Shown here piece after piece: positions 1 through 11,700 of a stretch of 64,000 bases of DNA. Source of the DNA: Breviolum minutum Mf 1.05b.01 (lineage: Eukaryota > Sar > Dinophyceae > Suessiales > Symbiodiniaceae); contig DF239552.1 of the NCBI GenBank assembly GCA_000507305.1, positions 124,001 through 188,000 of the forward strand, given 5' to 3'. The translations under genes and the position numbers were made by a program. The first letter of the stretch is position 1. The number at the start of each line of letters is the position of its first letter. A model generated the notes under the pieces. It made no database searches, had not been told where the DNA came from, and was given only the letters and a program-made list of their open reading frames with translations.

Positions 1-97
1 CTTTGCTTGGCACGTTCCGAACGTGTCACTACTCGGGGGTCCCGTGTCCAGAAAAAGGCGCACCAAACGGTCATCAGCGAGGAACTTCATGAAGTTG
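1..97 (+). CDS. Possible partial internal exon, unknown protein
   Basis: The window opens inside a frame that is open from base 1 and reads RVQKKAHQTVISEEL near its end. A GT donor follows at base 98. The composition is protein-like and more GC-rich than the sequence after it. No family is recognised, and the left boundary lies outside the window. Confidence 0.25.
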
Positions 98-180
98 GTG
101 ACTTACATTTCGTGATTCGTCCCAAATTCTGTAGCATGGGGGACCGGTCACCTCTTTGTTGACAAGCATTTCATGCTTAC

Positions 181-335
181 TATGGTAGTTTTCCTTGAAA
201 CTAATATGGTAGTTTTCCCTGAAACTAAAAGCTCGCCCCGGAAAACTGATGGTTGGAAGACGATCCTTTCTTTTTTGGGGAAAAGCCTATTTTCAGGGGC
301 GAACTGTTACTTTTAAAGAGGGTACTATGTTGAAT
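181..335. repeat. Degenerate family B inverted-repeat element
   Basis: Two copies of GGTAGTTTTCCYTGAAACTA lie side by side at the left. They are followed by CCCCGGAAAACTGATGG and, about 60 bases on, the inverted counterpart CCTATTTTCAGGGGCG. The words match the termini of the better family B copies (for example 869-996 and 45897-46013), so this is probably a decayed or doubled copy. Confidence 0.4.
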
Positions 336-868
336 GTAAACATCCCTCTACTTCTTTCTACTTCTTGAATATTATTGGGCTGATGGATCTTCCATTTTTT
401 TTGACTTTCTTGACTATGATATTGAAATGGTAACATGTACGCAACATCGACCTACGCTTGGCATTGTTATTAACGGTAAATGTAGGCCAACAGTCCATGA
501 AGTACAGCATGTGGTAGCCTGAATTAACCAGTGAACTTCAAGAGTTCTGGAGTTTTGGAGGTCTTCGTTTCACTAACTGATGGGTTGTTTTTTGTTGAGG
601 GAACGAGATGAGAATCCTGTGATTCCAGTGCCACTTTTGGTGTCGGAAGATTGATGAAAATCTTATTGATAGTGGTACCCAAAACGACACGTTTTTGGAT
701 TGATTTGGACTCTTGTGGGTGGAATTCATGCGAATCAACTGACTTGATCTTAGTTTTGCTTGTGTATCATGGCAAATTTGTAGTATAAGCTGACCAGATT
801 GTTGAGGTCTACCCAAGGATATCCAACATTTCTTGAGGTTAGCTCTATTTGCATGGATATTTTGAACT

Positions 869-996
869 ACCCTCCCTGAAACCAACATGGCACCTGAAAA
901 TAGGGAAACTCCCTGGAAGTTTGGAGATTTCCTAAGATTCCTATTGGAAACCATCATTTTTTTGGGGGGGAAAACAGTTAGTTTTAGGGAGTGTAA
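869..996. repeat. Family B TA-flanked inverted-repeat element (MITE-like)
   Basis: The left end TACCCTCCCTGAAACCAA is mirrored by the right end TTAGTTTTAGGGAGTGTA. Each end carries a TA, as expected for insertion at a TA target (Tc1/mariner-type MITE). There is no coding capacity. It lies just upstream of the exon at 1031. Confidence 0.75.
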
Positions 997-1030
997 TTCA
1001 TCATATACACCATTTTCACTCCCTGACGAG

Positions 1031-1186
1031 GTTGGAGATCGGCCGAGTCCAACATCCAACGACCAATCGCCACACCAGGACATGACCCTGGCACGGACGG
1101 CAGCTGCGCAATACAGCGCTGGGGTGCCCGCTTCTGCGGCGGCCGCAGCTGCAGCAGGAGGTGCAGTGGGAGAGTTGTACCCATAG
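1031..1186 (+). CDS. Terminal exon of an upstream gene, Ala-rich C-terminus
   Basis: An AG acceptor at 1029-1030 opens a 51-codon frame ending in TAG. It begins VGDRPSPTSNDQSP and ends in an alanine/glycine-rich tail closing with GELYP. GC content is clearly higher than in the surrounding intron-like sequence, and the exon starts with G like most exons here. Another frame is also open over part of it, so the frame is likely but not certain. No domain is recognised. Confidence 0.45.
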   Translation, partial: VGDRPSPTSNDQSPHQDMTLARTAAAQYSAGVPASAAAAAAAGGAVGELYP

Positions 1187-2898
1187 TGACTGTAGATTCA
1201 AATTGGTTTAGTTTTCAATGGGCTGATTCAACAAGTACTTAATGGCTTAGGGCCAAGGAATAGTAGTTTCTGGGTACATGGTGCCACATGAACCTACATT
1301 GGTTGATGAGGTTCCTGCAGTCTCGTGGTCTCCAATAGGATCCTGCAGTAAGATTTGATCTCAGATGGTCCTTTCTTTTCGGAAACCGTGCTTCTCAGCC
1401 AAAGGATTAGCAGAGGGAATTACATTGAATCACACCGCAAGGATGTGCGTTTCTGAATTGCTATAAATCCTGTACGTAAATTTATAAGTGCATTATTTTG
1501 CCTCTAATTTTCACATCTGACGGAAGAATCGTATGTAATTACTCATACTTAAAGAGTAAATAATTATGATTCTGATACAAACTTCCATGTCCTGCACGGG
1601 AGCTGTTCAAAGAATTTGATGTTCCCCTTTTCAACGGGAACTATAAGAGGCCCCATGGTAACAAATTTTGACGTACGAAAATTGCTGCCAGATGTCGTGG
1701 AAGCGCCTCCTTCAGGCATGGAATTTGGTTAAGGGTGACTTTGGTGACGTTTTGGAAGGGTAGGAAATGTGAATATTTCCGAGGATTCCTTTGAGGTCAG
1801 GACGTGAAAACGTCATTTCTGAAAGTCTGACTTAGGTGTTTGATGGTGTTTGATTTTTGTTGGTTTGATTGATTAATTTGGTCTAATTTTTGAGGGAAGA
1901 AATTGTGCAGGCCAAGATCCGCTGAATGAAGTGTTCTGAACAACTGGTCATAGATTCATTGGTTCCCATGTTTTGCGTTGATCCGACCATTAAATCACTG
2001 CTTCTGTTGACTGTATTTGGCGGGTGATCATGTCAATATACAAAAAATGTACTCAACTTTATAGTGACATAGTATAATCATACTAATATTTACCGTTTGG
2101 CATTCCTTCATTCTATTGTGTGGAGGTTTTATCCTCAATCAATTGTCAGTTGTTGAGAAAAAATCAAAACACTAGAGAAGCAGGGAAAATGAATTTGTAA
2201 TGAGAGAGTCATTTGCATACTTCTTTCCAACCATTCTCCGCAGATGTTTCCATGCTAATGTGGCTTCGATCCGTGAAGTTGCCACTAGGTGATATTGATT
2301 TCCAGCTTTCCCAGGTTCCAGGGGCTTCAAACACTTGGCTTTAAATGAGGTTGGAAACATCTTCTCAAGTCATTTGATTTCAAACAATGACTAGGAAGCA
2401 GAAACATCCATTGTGGGAGTACCCCACCCATTGATTAACAAAGATATATAGGAAAGTATGTCTTCTGACTGTACTCTTCAGATTGTGTAAATTGAAATTG
2501 GTGAAATTTTGGTTCTTTCGAACCCTGACTGCAGCCATGAAGAAGGACATGGATGGCACATGGATGGGTTGAAAGTTGAAACATGAGGTCCGTTAAAGGT
2601 GAGATGTGTCACTTGCTTCTTTGACTCACCTTCAGTTTTTTTTTGATCAAACGTGGAGCACGTCAAATGGGCGCATGCCGCGTAAATTAAACTCCCACAA
2701 TAGTGGTGGGTTTTATGTTTACTTCCAGCCAGATGTCTCAAGATAGCCTCCAACAAAAAAAGAACAACAAAAAGTAGCAAGCTTTCACTCACCGAAACAT
2801 GCAAAACAAAGAGGCGAGAGAAAACACCTTGATGCACTCATTGACCCTTTTTAGCTGGTCATCCCTCGGCAAGACGTCCCTAAAGTTGCAATCGGAGA
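1187..2898. other. Intergenic or intronic sequence, no convincing gene
   Basis: AT-rich sequence with frequent stops in all frames. A short plus reading near 1675-1732 (RKLLPDVVEAPPSG) followed by a GT could be a small exon, but nothing supports it further. The minus frame over 2478-2837 is open for 119 codons without recognisable protein character. Confidence 0.4.
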
Positions 2899-3062
2899 AT
2901 GACTTTAACCCTCAACACAAGCAGTAGCTGCTCTTCAGCTGCCATGCCACATGTTTGGCCGCGTTTACTATGCCTGTTATGTTGGCTGCCGGCATTTGTT
3001 TCTTTCAATCAAGTTCCCTGCGAAGATATCAGGCCAATGTGGGCCAATGTTGAGAGGGATTG
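2899..3062 (+). CDS. Possible first exon of a secreted protein
   Basis: Two in-frame ATGs (2899 and 2944) precede a strongly hydrophobic stretch, WPRLLCLLCWLPAFVSF, that looks like a signal peptide. It is followed by NQVPCEDIRPMWANVERDW and a GTATGC donor at 3063. The second ATG gives the more typical signal-peptide length. The rest of the gene is not traced and no family is recognised. Confidence 0.35.
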
Positions 3063-4055
3063 GTATGCTAAATCCAAATCTTTACTATCCATGACTATCC
3101 TATTTCTACCCTTGAAACGGGCAAGAAAAGTCCATATGATATGTCAGATTTTGAAGAAGAGTGATGTAAAATAGTCCAGGCGGTGGATGTTTCTTTAGTC
3201 CATCTCAATGAAAGAATGCTTTCCACATGCGCGAGTTCATTCTCAATATACTGTCAGCACAATTGTTGTTTGTAACCGGGTCTTAGCCTGTATCACCAAA
3301 AAATACAGAAAAACCATCGCGATTCGCAACCAGGATCTTTGACTGTGGTCATGACTTTTTCAAGGAGGTCTATCAACATTTTCACACTGCCAAGGTCCCC
3401 GGGGCAAAATCGCCATTTTTTGAAACGATTTGAACTGACGTATAGCCTATTTGAACTGACGTAGAACTTGACTTGGCATGTTGGTGTTAATTCCAGATGA
3501 TCATCCGATGATAGTGACGATGATGAAGATTGAAAGTCACCATTGTGTTCAGAGATGTCTTGGGCCTTGCGAGATGTCCCAGTAGCTGCCCCTTATCGTT
3601 GATCCCAAGGAGGAGATAGTCATCATGTCCTTCTTCCTACGACCACGACTGAAGATGTTCACTTCCAATCCTGGACCAGGCGCGTTTGGCCAGTATATGC
3701 CAATATCTCTGTTTATTGGATGTTGAGTCGTTGAGGTCGTTTTCAATTGCACCTTGTTGATCATTTATTTAGCAAAATGGTGGTGGCAAGTGTTGCCACC
3801 ACCAACTGTTCCAAACGGACATTAAAACAAATAGAAGCTCCACTACTTCCAAGTAATCCACCCGCGTAGCGTTTGCCTACGATCTCGTTATCAATTATCA
3901 CCCCATCCCCTGTCTTTTTAGATTTCTGTTGCATCTACTTGAACCGTTGTTTTTCTTGGAAATGATCATCCGAAATTATCCCAAACACCACCCACCAGCC
4001 ACCAACACCGGCCCTTCAGAAATCTCGGGATGCCCTGGTTGCATTGGTCTCCCAG

Positions 4056-4111
4056 GTGTTGCGCCTGACATGTCCTTGACGGATTTGATCCTCCAAGCAT
4101 TGGAGCGTCAG
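4056..4111 (+). CDS. Possible short internal exon
   Basis: CAG acceptor, then APDMSLTDLILQALERQ, then a GTGAAC donor: an amphipathic helix-like peptide bounded by plausible splice sites. It is not phase-matched to the exon at 2899, so an intermediate exon or a longer left end is required. No family is recognised. Confidence 0.3.
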
Positions 4112-4530
4112 GTGAACGTGTGGATCATGGGATGGGTGTCTTGGACTGCAGAATCCCCGTAGATTCGGCCGAGAATCCGAGGGGGAAAACAAAAGCCGTC
4201 AAAATGGGCACCAAGGATTTCAGGAAAGGCCCTAAGGTTTTACGATTACCACTATCACTATAATTTGCTTAAAGCCTCATTTCCTTGAGGGGGGTGGGAT
4301 TGGGAGGGTCACGTGGTTACCCTTAGATTTTCATTTGATGTTAAACAAAGGTCCATCCGGAGGATCGCGTTCATTATATTTTTGACTTTCTGGTGTAAAT
4401 GCTGCATGATTTTTTGAATGTGGGCGTTGTGCATGATATGGTGGCCATATCTCAATCTCAAGAGGAGGAGCCAGCTCCTGCGTCATAACTGCATCCCCCT
4501 CCCAGCGCAGTGCATCTATAGAAGGTGCCA
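4112..4530. other. Spacer before syntaxin gene
   Basis: A plus frame running to TAA at 4488 (VGVVHDMVAISQSQEEEPAP) could be the last exon of the upstream gene, which would leave only 42 bases before the syntaxin ATG. No TATA box is evident. The dinoflagellate spliced-leader sequence was looked for and not seen. Confidence 0.25.
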
Positions 4531-5421
4531 ATGTCCTTCAAAGATCTTGGCTCCAAAGGACTTTCTAGTCGGAGGCCTAGTGAGCGTGGCCCTGAGGGAG
4601 AGACTAGCTTTGAGCAGAGCATCAAGGCAAACATCCAAGAGATGCAGGACTTGCTGCACAGAGCCAATGAACAACTTGAGCAGTCGCAGAGGAGTTATCG
4701 ATCAAAACGAAGTACAGAGAGCTTGGATGCCTTCCAGGAACGTGGCCAGGAACTTTCACAGGAGACAGAACGCCTCTTCCGAGACTGGACGGTGCACTTG
4801 GCCGGTGAGCCGGGGGAGAGGCATCGCAAGAAGTTCTCCTATGAAAAGCTTCAAAGAGCATTTGAACAAGAGGTCATTCGCTTCAAGGATGTTGCGAGGA
4901 AGATTGTGGCCACGCGGAAGGAGGCGGTGAACAATAGACAGCGGGCCAAAGGCATGGCAGAATTTCTACCTGTTTGTGATGAGCAGAGTGAAAGTCTACT
5001 TTGTCCGCAAACAGATGTCGAACACGGCCTCCATGATGAAGTGCAATGCCAGGATGCAGTAATTCGAAGTCGGATTGCACAAGAACGAGAAGAGGGCATA
5101 CGGCGAATTCAAGGTCAAGTGCACGAGGTGAATCAAATTTTCCGTGATTTAGCTTCCATTGTTCAGGAGCAGGGCAATGACATTGAAAGCATAGAGCATT
5201 CAGCTGACTCTGCATCACGAGAAAGCAAGCAGGCTGCTTCTGAGTTGCGGAAAGCTGCTGATCGGCAACGTGGATCTCGGGAGCGGCTTTGTTGCATGCT
5301 TACTGCGGCAATAGTGTTGCTTTTCTTGATAGTCTTGCCTCATATGCACATGTCTGAGTTCCGACACTTCGACACCAAATCCAGCGGAGTTCCCGGCGCC
5401 GACCCTTCGAAGCGACTTTGA
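4531..5421 (+). CDS. Syntaxin, Qa-SNARE (syntaxin 7/12, Pep12-like), intronless
   Basis: A 296-residue tail-anchored membrane-fusion protein. Residues 25-135 form the helical N-terminal region (Habc-like). Residues 178-240 are the SNARE motif, with the zero-layer glutamine at about Q214 in IVQEQGNDIESIE and the family pattern VHEVNQIFRDLASI before it. Residues 254-270 (CCMLTAAIVLLFLIVLP) are the membrane anchor. The size fits endosomal syntaxins. In SNARE complexes such a protein provides the Qa helix on endosome, vacuole or Golgi membranes. The first in-frame ATG after an upstream TAG was chosen; an N-terminal exon cannot be excluded. Two oddities: there is no intron in an intron-rich window, and about 26 residues follow the anchor, where most syntaxins stop within a few. 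Family assignment is firm; the organelle is inferred. Confidence 0.93.
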   Translation: MSFKDLGSKGLSSRRPSERGPEGETSFEQSIKANIQEMQDLLHRANEQLEQSQRSYRSKRSTESLDAFQERGQELSQETERLFRDWTVHLAGEPGERHRKKFSYEKLQRAFEQEVIRFKDVARKIVATRKEAVNNRQRAKGMAEFLPVCDEQSESLLCPQTDVEHGLHDEVQCQDAVIRSRIAQEREEGIRRIQGQVHEVNQIFRDLASIVQEQGNDIESIEHSADSASRESKQAASELRKAADRQRGSRERLCCMLTAAIVLLFLIVLPHMHMSEFRHFDTKSSGVPGADPSKRL

Positions 5422-5620
5422 GCCATGAAAAATGTGAGTGGCGAGTAGATCCCCAGGGTAGTGTTTCACTATTAGTTCGCACAACGCAGAAAGCCATCAG
5501 CGCCTCTTGCAGATTGTCACCAGATGCCCAAAATTGCGGAGGTGTAGACGCTCAGATGTGGAAAAAGCACGAAAAAGCAAATTTGAGAGAGACTGATGGT
5601 ACACCCACGCCTTCAAGTTA

Positions 5621-5643
5621 AGATCTTATAACTTATAAGATCT
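5621..5643. repeat. Short perfect palindrome 200 bases after the syntaxin stop
   Basis: AGATCTTATAA, one base, then TTATAAGATCT: 11-bp perfect arms. It could form a small hairpin in the 3' region of the syntaxin transcript. No function is known. Confidence 0.6.
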
Positions 5644-6789
5644 TATTAGTAGGAAAAGGATGTGTATATAATATGTATAATATAATTCTATGTAATTTTG
5701 GATTTTTGCACATATATGTATGTAAAGATGTAGACTTCTCCGGGTGTGTCTTTTGGGCGTTTCAGAAAAGTGTGTTGTTTTTCCCCACAGTTTGGGTTGA
5801 AGTTGAGACTATTAGCAGTTTGGGTGGAAGTTAAGAATACTTCGTTTGATCGATGCAACTAGGATACATTGAAGTTGTCACTTCCAGTGGTTTGATGAGA
5901 TCGTTGAACAGGTTAACACCACGGGTTACTCGGAAGTATATAACATATCTCATTTGTAAAGGTAACGTTTGAAGATGATTCGCCTTTTTCCTAATTGTAG
6001 TTGTTTGTTCCACATCTGACAATGTCAGTTGTTTTCCAGGAATATATAGTTTTAGAGAAAGTAAGATGCTGATACAAGAATGCAGCTTATGTTACCTAGA
6101 CGCTCCGTGTACATTGGGCGGCCAATCAGGCAACTCTGTTTGTCAAGAAAACCATTTGATCCATACCCCACAGCTGAGGACAATACAGCGTCGGAGAAAG
6201 TCTTGGGCTTCTTGGTGCGTGTTGGTCATGGGCAGAAGCGATTTTCCGAGTTTTTTCCATACCAAATGACAAAGACGTGATCCATTGGTTTGGGTTTTTT
6301 CGTATTGGTCACATTATTTGTTGATGATATCTGATTGAAATGGTTTTAGCAAATACCAATGTGAAGCAAACAACGTTTGGTACTTTAACAAAGGATCTAG
6401 CCTCCAATAAATACCATGGGCTCTATACCTCAGTGCTGTCAACCTTGGGGGTGATGTCCTCACCCATAATGATCTGGGGCCTCCTATCTAGCCTGATCAT
6501 GATGTTGCATGACTCATCATGTGGATATAAGGTAACAGGTAACCCCGAAAAGCAAGCAATATGGACACCTGTTGACGGAAACTATTTGATATGAAGACTC
6601 TTTGCCCTACACTAAGGCTGCTTGTTTTTGGGTCAGGGAATTATAAGTCTCTGCATATTTCATCGAATCCCTTGCCTTTGGCCATTGGACACCCCAATCA
6701 TCATCTGAGAATATGATTGGATGCCTAGGGTAGGGTTAGTTGCTTAGGTTTATCCCATTATTTGCCACCTTTTTTTTTCTCCATCGCAG
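5644..6789. other. Intergenic or intronic, weak exon candidates only
   Basis: A plus reading at about 6080-6279 contains RKPFDPYPTAEDNTASEKV and GFLVRVGHGQKRFSEF. It looks protein-like but has no clear splice boundaries. It could be an early exon of the PLD gene or of a separate gene. The rest is AT-rich with dense stops. Confidence 0.3.
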
Positions 6790-6887
6790 GTGATTGCTGC
6801 ACATCTCCTCGGATTTCTTTTCACCATCAACCCAGGGGATGTCAGATTAATTTCCTATACTGGGGATCAAGCAAATGCACATGTATG
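6790..6887 (+). CDS. Internal exon, possibly N-terminal part of the PLD gene
   Basis: CGCAG acceptor, a 98-base open frame reading VIAAHLLGFLFTINPGDV then YTGDQANAHV, and a consensus GTAAGT donor. The splice signals are among the best in the window. It is the nearest good exon upstream of the first PLD catalytic exon, but no PLD signature lies in it, so membership in that gene is inferred. Confidence 0.45.
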
Positions 6888-8630
6888 GTAAGTTTGACTG
6901 ATATGATTCGCCCTGAAACTTAAACATGGGTTTAGGTTGGCAACATCATGACTGCTATCAAGACAATATGAATACTGTTTGACAACTTCGTGTCACTTGA
7001 GCCATTGTCCGATTGCCGAAGGTTACTTCCAAGATCATGAGTACGAATTACTTTTCGAAGCCGCAGGTCCTGCGCTTCTTGGATCAACATGGGAGTGTTG
7101 GATCTTCTTGATGTCAACACAAAATGATGACCAGATGTAGGGTGATGTCGCATCTTGGGGTCGTTTTTCAGGGTTTTTTCAGGTTGGTGAAATGTTGTTC
7201 CTAATCATTCACAAGCATTTCGTGACCGTATACACTTGTTGGTGGTGATGTGTTCATTTTGATGTCAATCTAGCCCCAAGTGACAAACGACTCTCCAGAT
7301 CAAGTCCCTTCAATTTATTCATTTGTCCGTCAAAGGTGATCATGCCAAAGTGATGATCTTCTGTTTTTTTGGAGTGAAGTTCTGTTGAAAAGGAACGCCT
7401 TTCAAACTTTCACTTCCTTACGCAAATCTCGACTCCATGTTTTGCTTTCCCCCTTTTGCTTGGACGGGTGGGGTCCAGAAGGAAGGACGTTTGTAACTAG
7501 TTGTCTAGTTGATATCAGTCGCTGGATGAAGATGTCCCAATTCATCCTAAATCTATCTAAATCTATGGTCCTTAACCAGTGGCCCAACTTCGAACCATGA
7601 GCAAATTCACCTAAAATCCCCATATCTTGTAGTTTTCCCTCTTCCAATTCACGGCCCAAACAAAAACGGTAACATTTGCCCCCAGAAACTCCAATAGTAT
7701 TTTCCCTGGAAGATGGGGGGGGGACAAGACAACAGATACAACAGCCATGCGGCCTGGGAGTATCTGAGGCGACAAAATTATTTACATGTAATGTTGGACA
7801 CGGGTCGTGAATTTGTCGGCTCTGCTCCTTGGACGTCGGGAATATCAGCAGTTCAGCTGAGGGGGTTCCCCGTCAGGTTGGGCATGTTGAAGAGCCATGG
7901 CTTTTCTATTGATTTTTTTGAACAGTTAAGGCCCCCTATTTTATGATAGGGGAAGAGTGAATTGTTTACGAAATCAGGGTTGTCGGTCCAAGATGTGTTT
8001 TGCTCGTTCTTTGATATTTTGTTGGATGACGTCCCAGGGGCAAGCCCAAATTTGGACGTAATTGGCATTTGGAAGCCTTTTGTAGATCTTGAATGATCTT
8101 GATAGTATTAAATCATGTTGATTTTGTATTGTGTTTGTAGACAAGCATGTAAATCCATCTTGCATTGTTCGATGTTTTGATACGCATTGATTCCCACTCC
8201 CAACAACTCGAGTTGAGTTTCATCAGGCTTGTTGGGCAATAACTTATAGGCTTAACTTATAGGCTTATAGGGCATTAAAGTTTCACAATCATGGAAGCTC
8301 AAAATCAACCCCTCCTCCAAAATAGTAGGTTTCATCTTCGGAATCTATGATCTGGATTTCAACTTCAGGTTCCAGTGCTTCAACTGTTGCGAGGTTTTGT
8401 TCCACACTGGTCTAGAGCAATGAATAGAGTCTGTGTCTTATTCGATGTATTTTTCCACCCTAAACAACGAGCTATTGGCCTACAATAATCTTTCCATACA
8501 ATATAATATATGATTGTATCCAATAGTTATGATTTGATTTATTTTCTTTATGGAAGCATCTTATTGGATCTCCAAAATGCATGCATTGTTTTCTGAGTCT
8601 TACACTTAGTTACTTATATTGCATGAAAAG
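6888..8630. other. Intron-like sequence upstream of PLD catalytic exons
   Basis: Possible coding patches are 7713-7910 (HAAWEYLRRQNYLHVMLDT) and 7968-8095 (SVQDVFCSFFDILLDDV), neither with firm boundaries. The N-terminal part of PLD before the first HKD motif should lie here or further upstream and could not be traced. Confidence 0.35.
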
Positions 8631-8796
8631 CTTTCAACTCCTTAAAAAAAATCATCCAAATCTTTATTTTGAGGTCTTTTATTTACCTCACATGAAATCC
8701 GTGGTTTTCGATCGCCACGTGGCCTTTGTTGGTGGCATCGACTTCGGAGAGAACCGGGATGACACACCGTCGCACCGGCGGCCCAACGAGCGCTTG
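8631..8796 (+). CDS. PLD exon with first HKD motif
   Basis: Reads KNHPNLYFEVFYLPHMKSVV, then FDRHVAFVGGIDF, then DDTPSHRRPNERL. HMKSVVFD is the HxKx4D catalytic motif, and VGGIDF is the conserved strand after it. The donor GTGAAA at 8797 leaves phase 0, matching the next exon. The left boundary (AG at 8629-8630) is less sure than the right. Confidence 0.85.
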
Positions 8797-11700
8797 GTGA
8801 AACTACCAATTGATGGACGACATCCTGCGGGAAATGTCGCTTGGAAACCACTGGATTTCAATGGATTCTTTTTGTTGGTCCACAACATGTTGGATGCTGT
8901 TTCTTTTTGGGTGTGTTTTCTCCTTGCATTTTGTTCCGGGGTGGGTTGGGAGCGCATTGGGGGTTGTGTTGGTTGTAAAACTTATTATATCTAAGATGAA
9001 TGGCTTGTACCAATCCAAATGACTCGTTCGTACCATTAGACCCAATAACATATGGAGATTGGCTACATCTCAGAGGAAAAGACCTTGGACTATCCAAGGC
9101 GACAAACTGTGCAGAACAGAATGGTTGGGAAGGTTTTCCTAGTTAAATGATGTATATATACATATAAAATATATAAATATATATAAGCAGAATAATTTTC
9201 ATGTGGACATGTCTTGGAACATTTGACGAATTTGGAGACATTCCCACTTCCTTACCCCAGCTTATGGATAAACAAGTTAAACAAGTTTTGCAATGAAAAT
9301 AACAACTCCAACTGCTCGTGTCTACTGAAATTTCATGGGGTTAGGATTTAGTACGCCTCCCTATGACCCCCTTGGATAGTATGACTTTTGCAAGTATGTT
9401 GGGTTCATGATTGAAGGATGATGGTCGGAGGATAAGCTTTAGCAAATCTTCAACTGAATATGTATGATTCTTAAGCTATACTAAAGATAGATCATGATAA
9501 ACATACCAAATCTTACTTGTATTGCATTTCATTCCAAAACTGAACTATATTCTAGCTAAAATTAAACATTAATCAGGGGTTTGGTTTGACAAGAAATTTG
9601 TATTTTGACTCTTTCCACTGCTTCAACACTTACATCAATATGTAAAGAGGATACCCTTTACATCTTTTTCGACTGGTATCAATCTTTATGGCCGACTTTG
9701 TCCCTCAACCAGACGTTGCTACGTCATCCGGATGATTTTTCTTCGGCATTATTTTCCACAAAACTTCTGAATACTGTTGATGGAAGAACTCCTGCACCAC
9801 CTCGCATGTAATTTTTGCCCTGTAAATAGTGACTATGAACTATCTGCCAAAAAAGGTGCAGGATTTTCTCCAATTCAACAGCAGGTTTTAGTGTTTCCAA
9901 GCCATCTTCCTGTGATACTTTGACATGATTTCTCAAGGCCACTAAGCTATTTCGAGATGCCCACATAGGGTGCCCGGTTTACAGGAGAAACCTTGGCAGG
10001 ATGCCATGGCACGTGTTCGTGGTCGAGTGGCAGAACAAGTTGCCATGGTTTTAGTGGAACGTTGGTGGATCCTGGGTTCAAAAAGATGTTTCAGCAAAGG
10101 TGACCCAATTGGAAGATTGGGATTATATATATTTCCCAGTTATTGAGGGATTTTAATAGGCCAAGGATTATAAGGATCGGATCCCTATGGACCAACAAGT
10201 ACATGGGAATGTCATACGGGTTTCGAACGTTAGTTTTTTTCGGTTTGACCCAACATCTCTGAACTGTTAGGATGCATAGCGCCATGATTACCATTGACTA
10301 CTGATTGCCATTGATTACTCACTGGCCGTCTTTGCGACTCTTTCGAATTATTGTGACTACCGGACCAACAATGAAAGAATCGAGACAATAAACTCTCCTT
10401 TCTCTCTTGCAAGGGAGGTGTTGCCTTTACTGTACATGAACTGATATGACAGGCAAGAAGCAACCAAGAAATCAATGAAGCAACACAATCTAATCCAACC
10501 AATAACCAATCTGTATTCCGTCCAATCTGTCCATCAACCACCTGCAGCAACTGCATCCTTTCAATTTTCCTGTGCTTCTTAAGGACCTATTGCGACTCTG
10601 TGGGCATGGCACGAACCCAGGTTTTACGACCTGTTGCTGCCATTTTAGATTCCACTCTTTGGAACGTTAAAGGTGCACTCCATGGTAGCCATTGGAAGGA
10701 CCTGGTTGGGACCTCCTTTCAGGATGTGCAACCTATGGCTTTGGTGAAGGGAAATCAGCACCCGGAAAGAAATTGTCCACCTGCGATACATTGACCCATT
10801 TTTTTTCCGGCCTCCCTTAGCTGTTTCGAAGTCTTTTGTGGTTCTTAGCCGATTCTTTCTAAATTGAGGTTCCAAAAATGGTGTGCAGTGCCTCAAAATC
10901 ACAGCCCTAAAACAGACAGCGAAGTGCAAGACGCCGTGGATCATCTCAGGATTTGTTGCTTTCCCCTTTTCGAGGAGTTGCCTAGTCCATCCTAGTCCCA
11001 ATGCTTAGTTGTTTGTATTGAATTGAGGATGTACTTTCCGAGATCCAAAGAGGAATAATCGCATTAGTTTTCAAAAATGCAACAACTAAGGTTTTTAAGT
11101 GTGTAATGTGCTGGTAAATTTCCGAGAATCAGCTGTTTTTTCCGACCAACGTTTTATCCCGCTTGAGTGGACTGACACGTTTTGCTGCCACTCGGAAGGA
11201 CGTGCAATGTGCCGAGCTCCCACCGATGGGGCTACTGGGAAGGCTGAAGCTCAAAATGCATGGGAACCACAATGCTTCCAGACCCTTAATAGGATCAACA
11301 TTTGTTGTTTTGGAGCAGCATGTTGGGTATTTGTGAGCTGGGCAAGTCTGGTGTGTTTGATTCGAATTTAATGCAGATGTTTTAAAAATCTCTAGGTTTT
11401 TTCTGGCCTTTATGCTCGCTGGAATGCAATTAGGCAAGCCTAGTGTCCCTTTTAACATATAGCCATATAGCAATTGCGTAACTTTGTTGGCAGAAAACAG
11501 CACATTATGAACAATTTATGGGTTGGCCCAATTATGAACCACCTCGTTAATATTGAGGCACCGATTTCCAAAATCCCAGAGGCAAATTTGCAAACAAATG
11601 CAGCTCCCCAAGGTTATCAGATCATGACAGTTTCGTGTGTGTGCCAGGTTTTTTTTACAGTAACAAAAAATATCAAATTCCACAACTTCCATTTGATGTT

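Noticed and set aside
887-1030. Upstream extension of the 1031-1186 frame
   Set aside because: It runs through the family B element; the exon start is set by the AG at 1029-1030.
4525-4530. GTG start two codons before the syntaxin ATG
   Set aside because: Eukaryotic initiation at ATG is expected; GTG adds only MP and has no support.
8642-8957. Minus-strand frames opposite the first HKD exon
   Set aside because: The plus frame carries the catalytic motif; these are shadows.
10230-11503. Three minus-strand frames of 108-124 codons
   Set aside because: They lie in PLD introns, have no splice or family support and read like chance frames.
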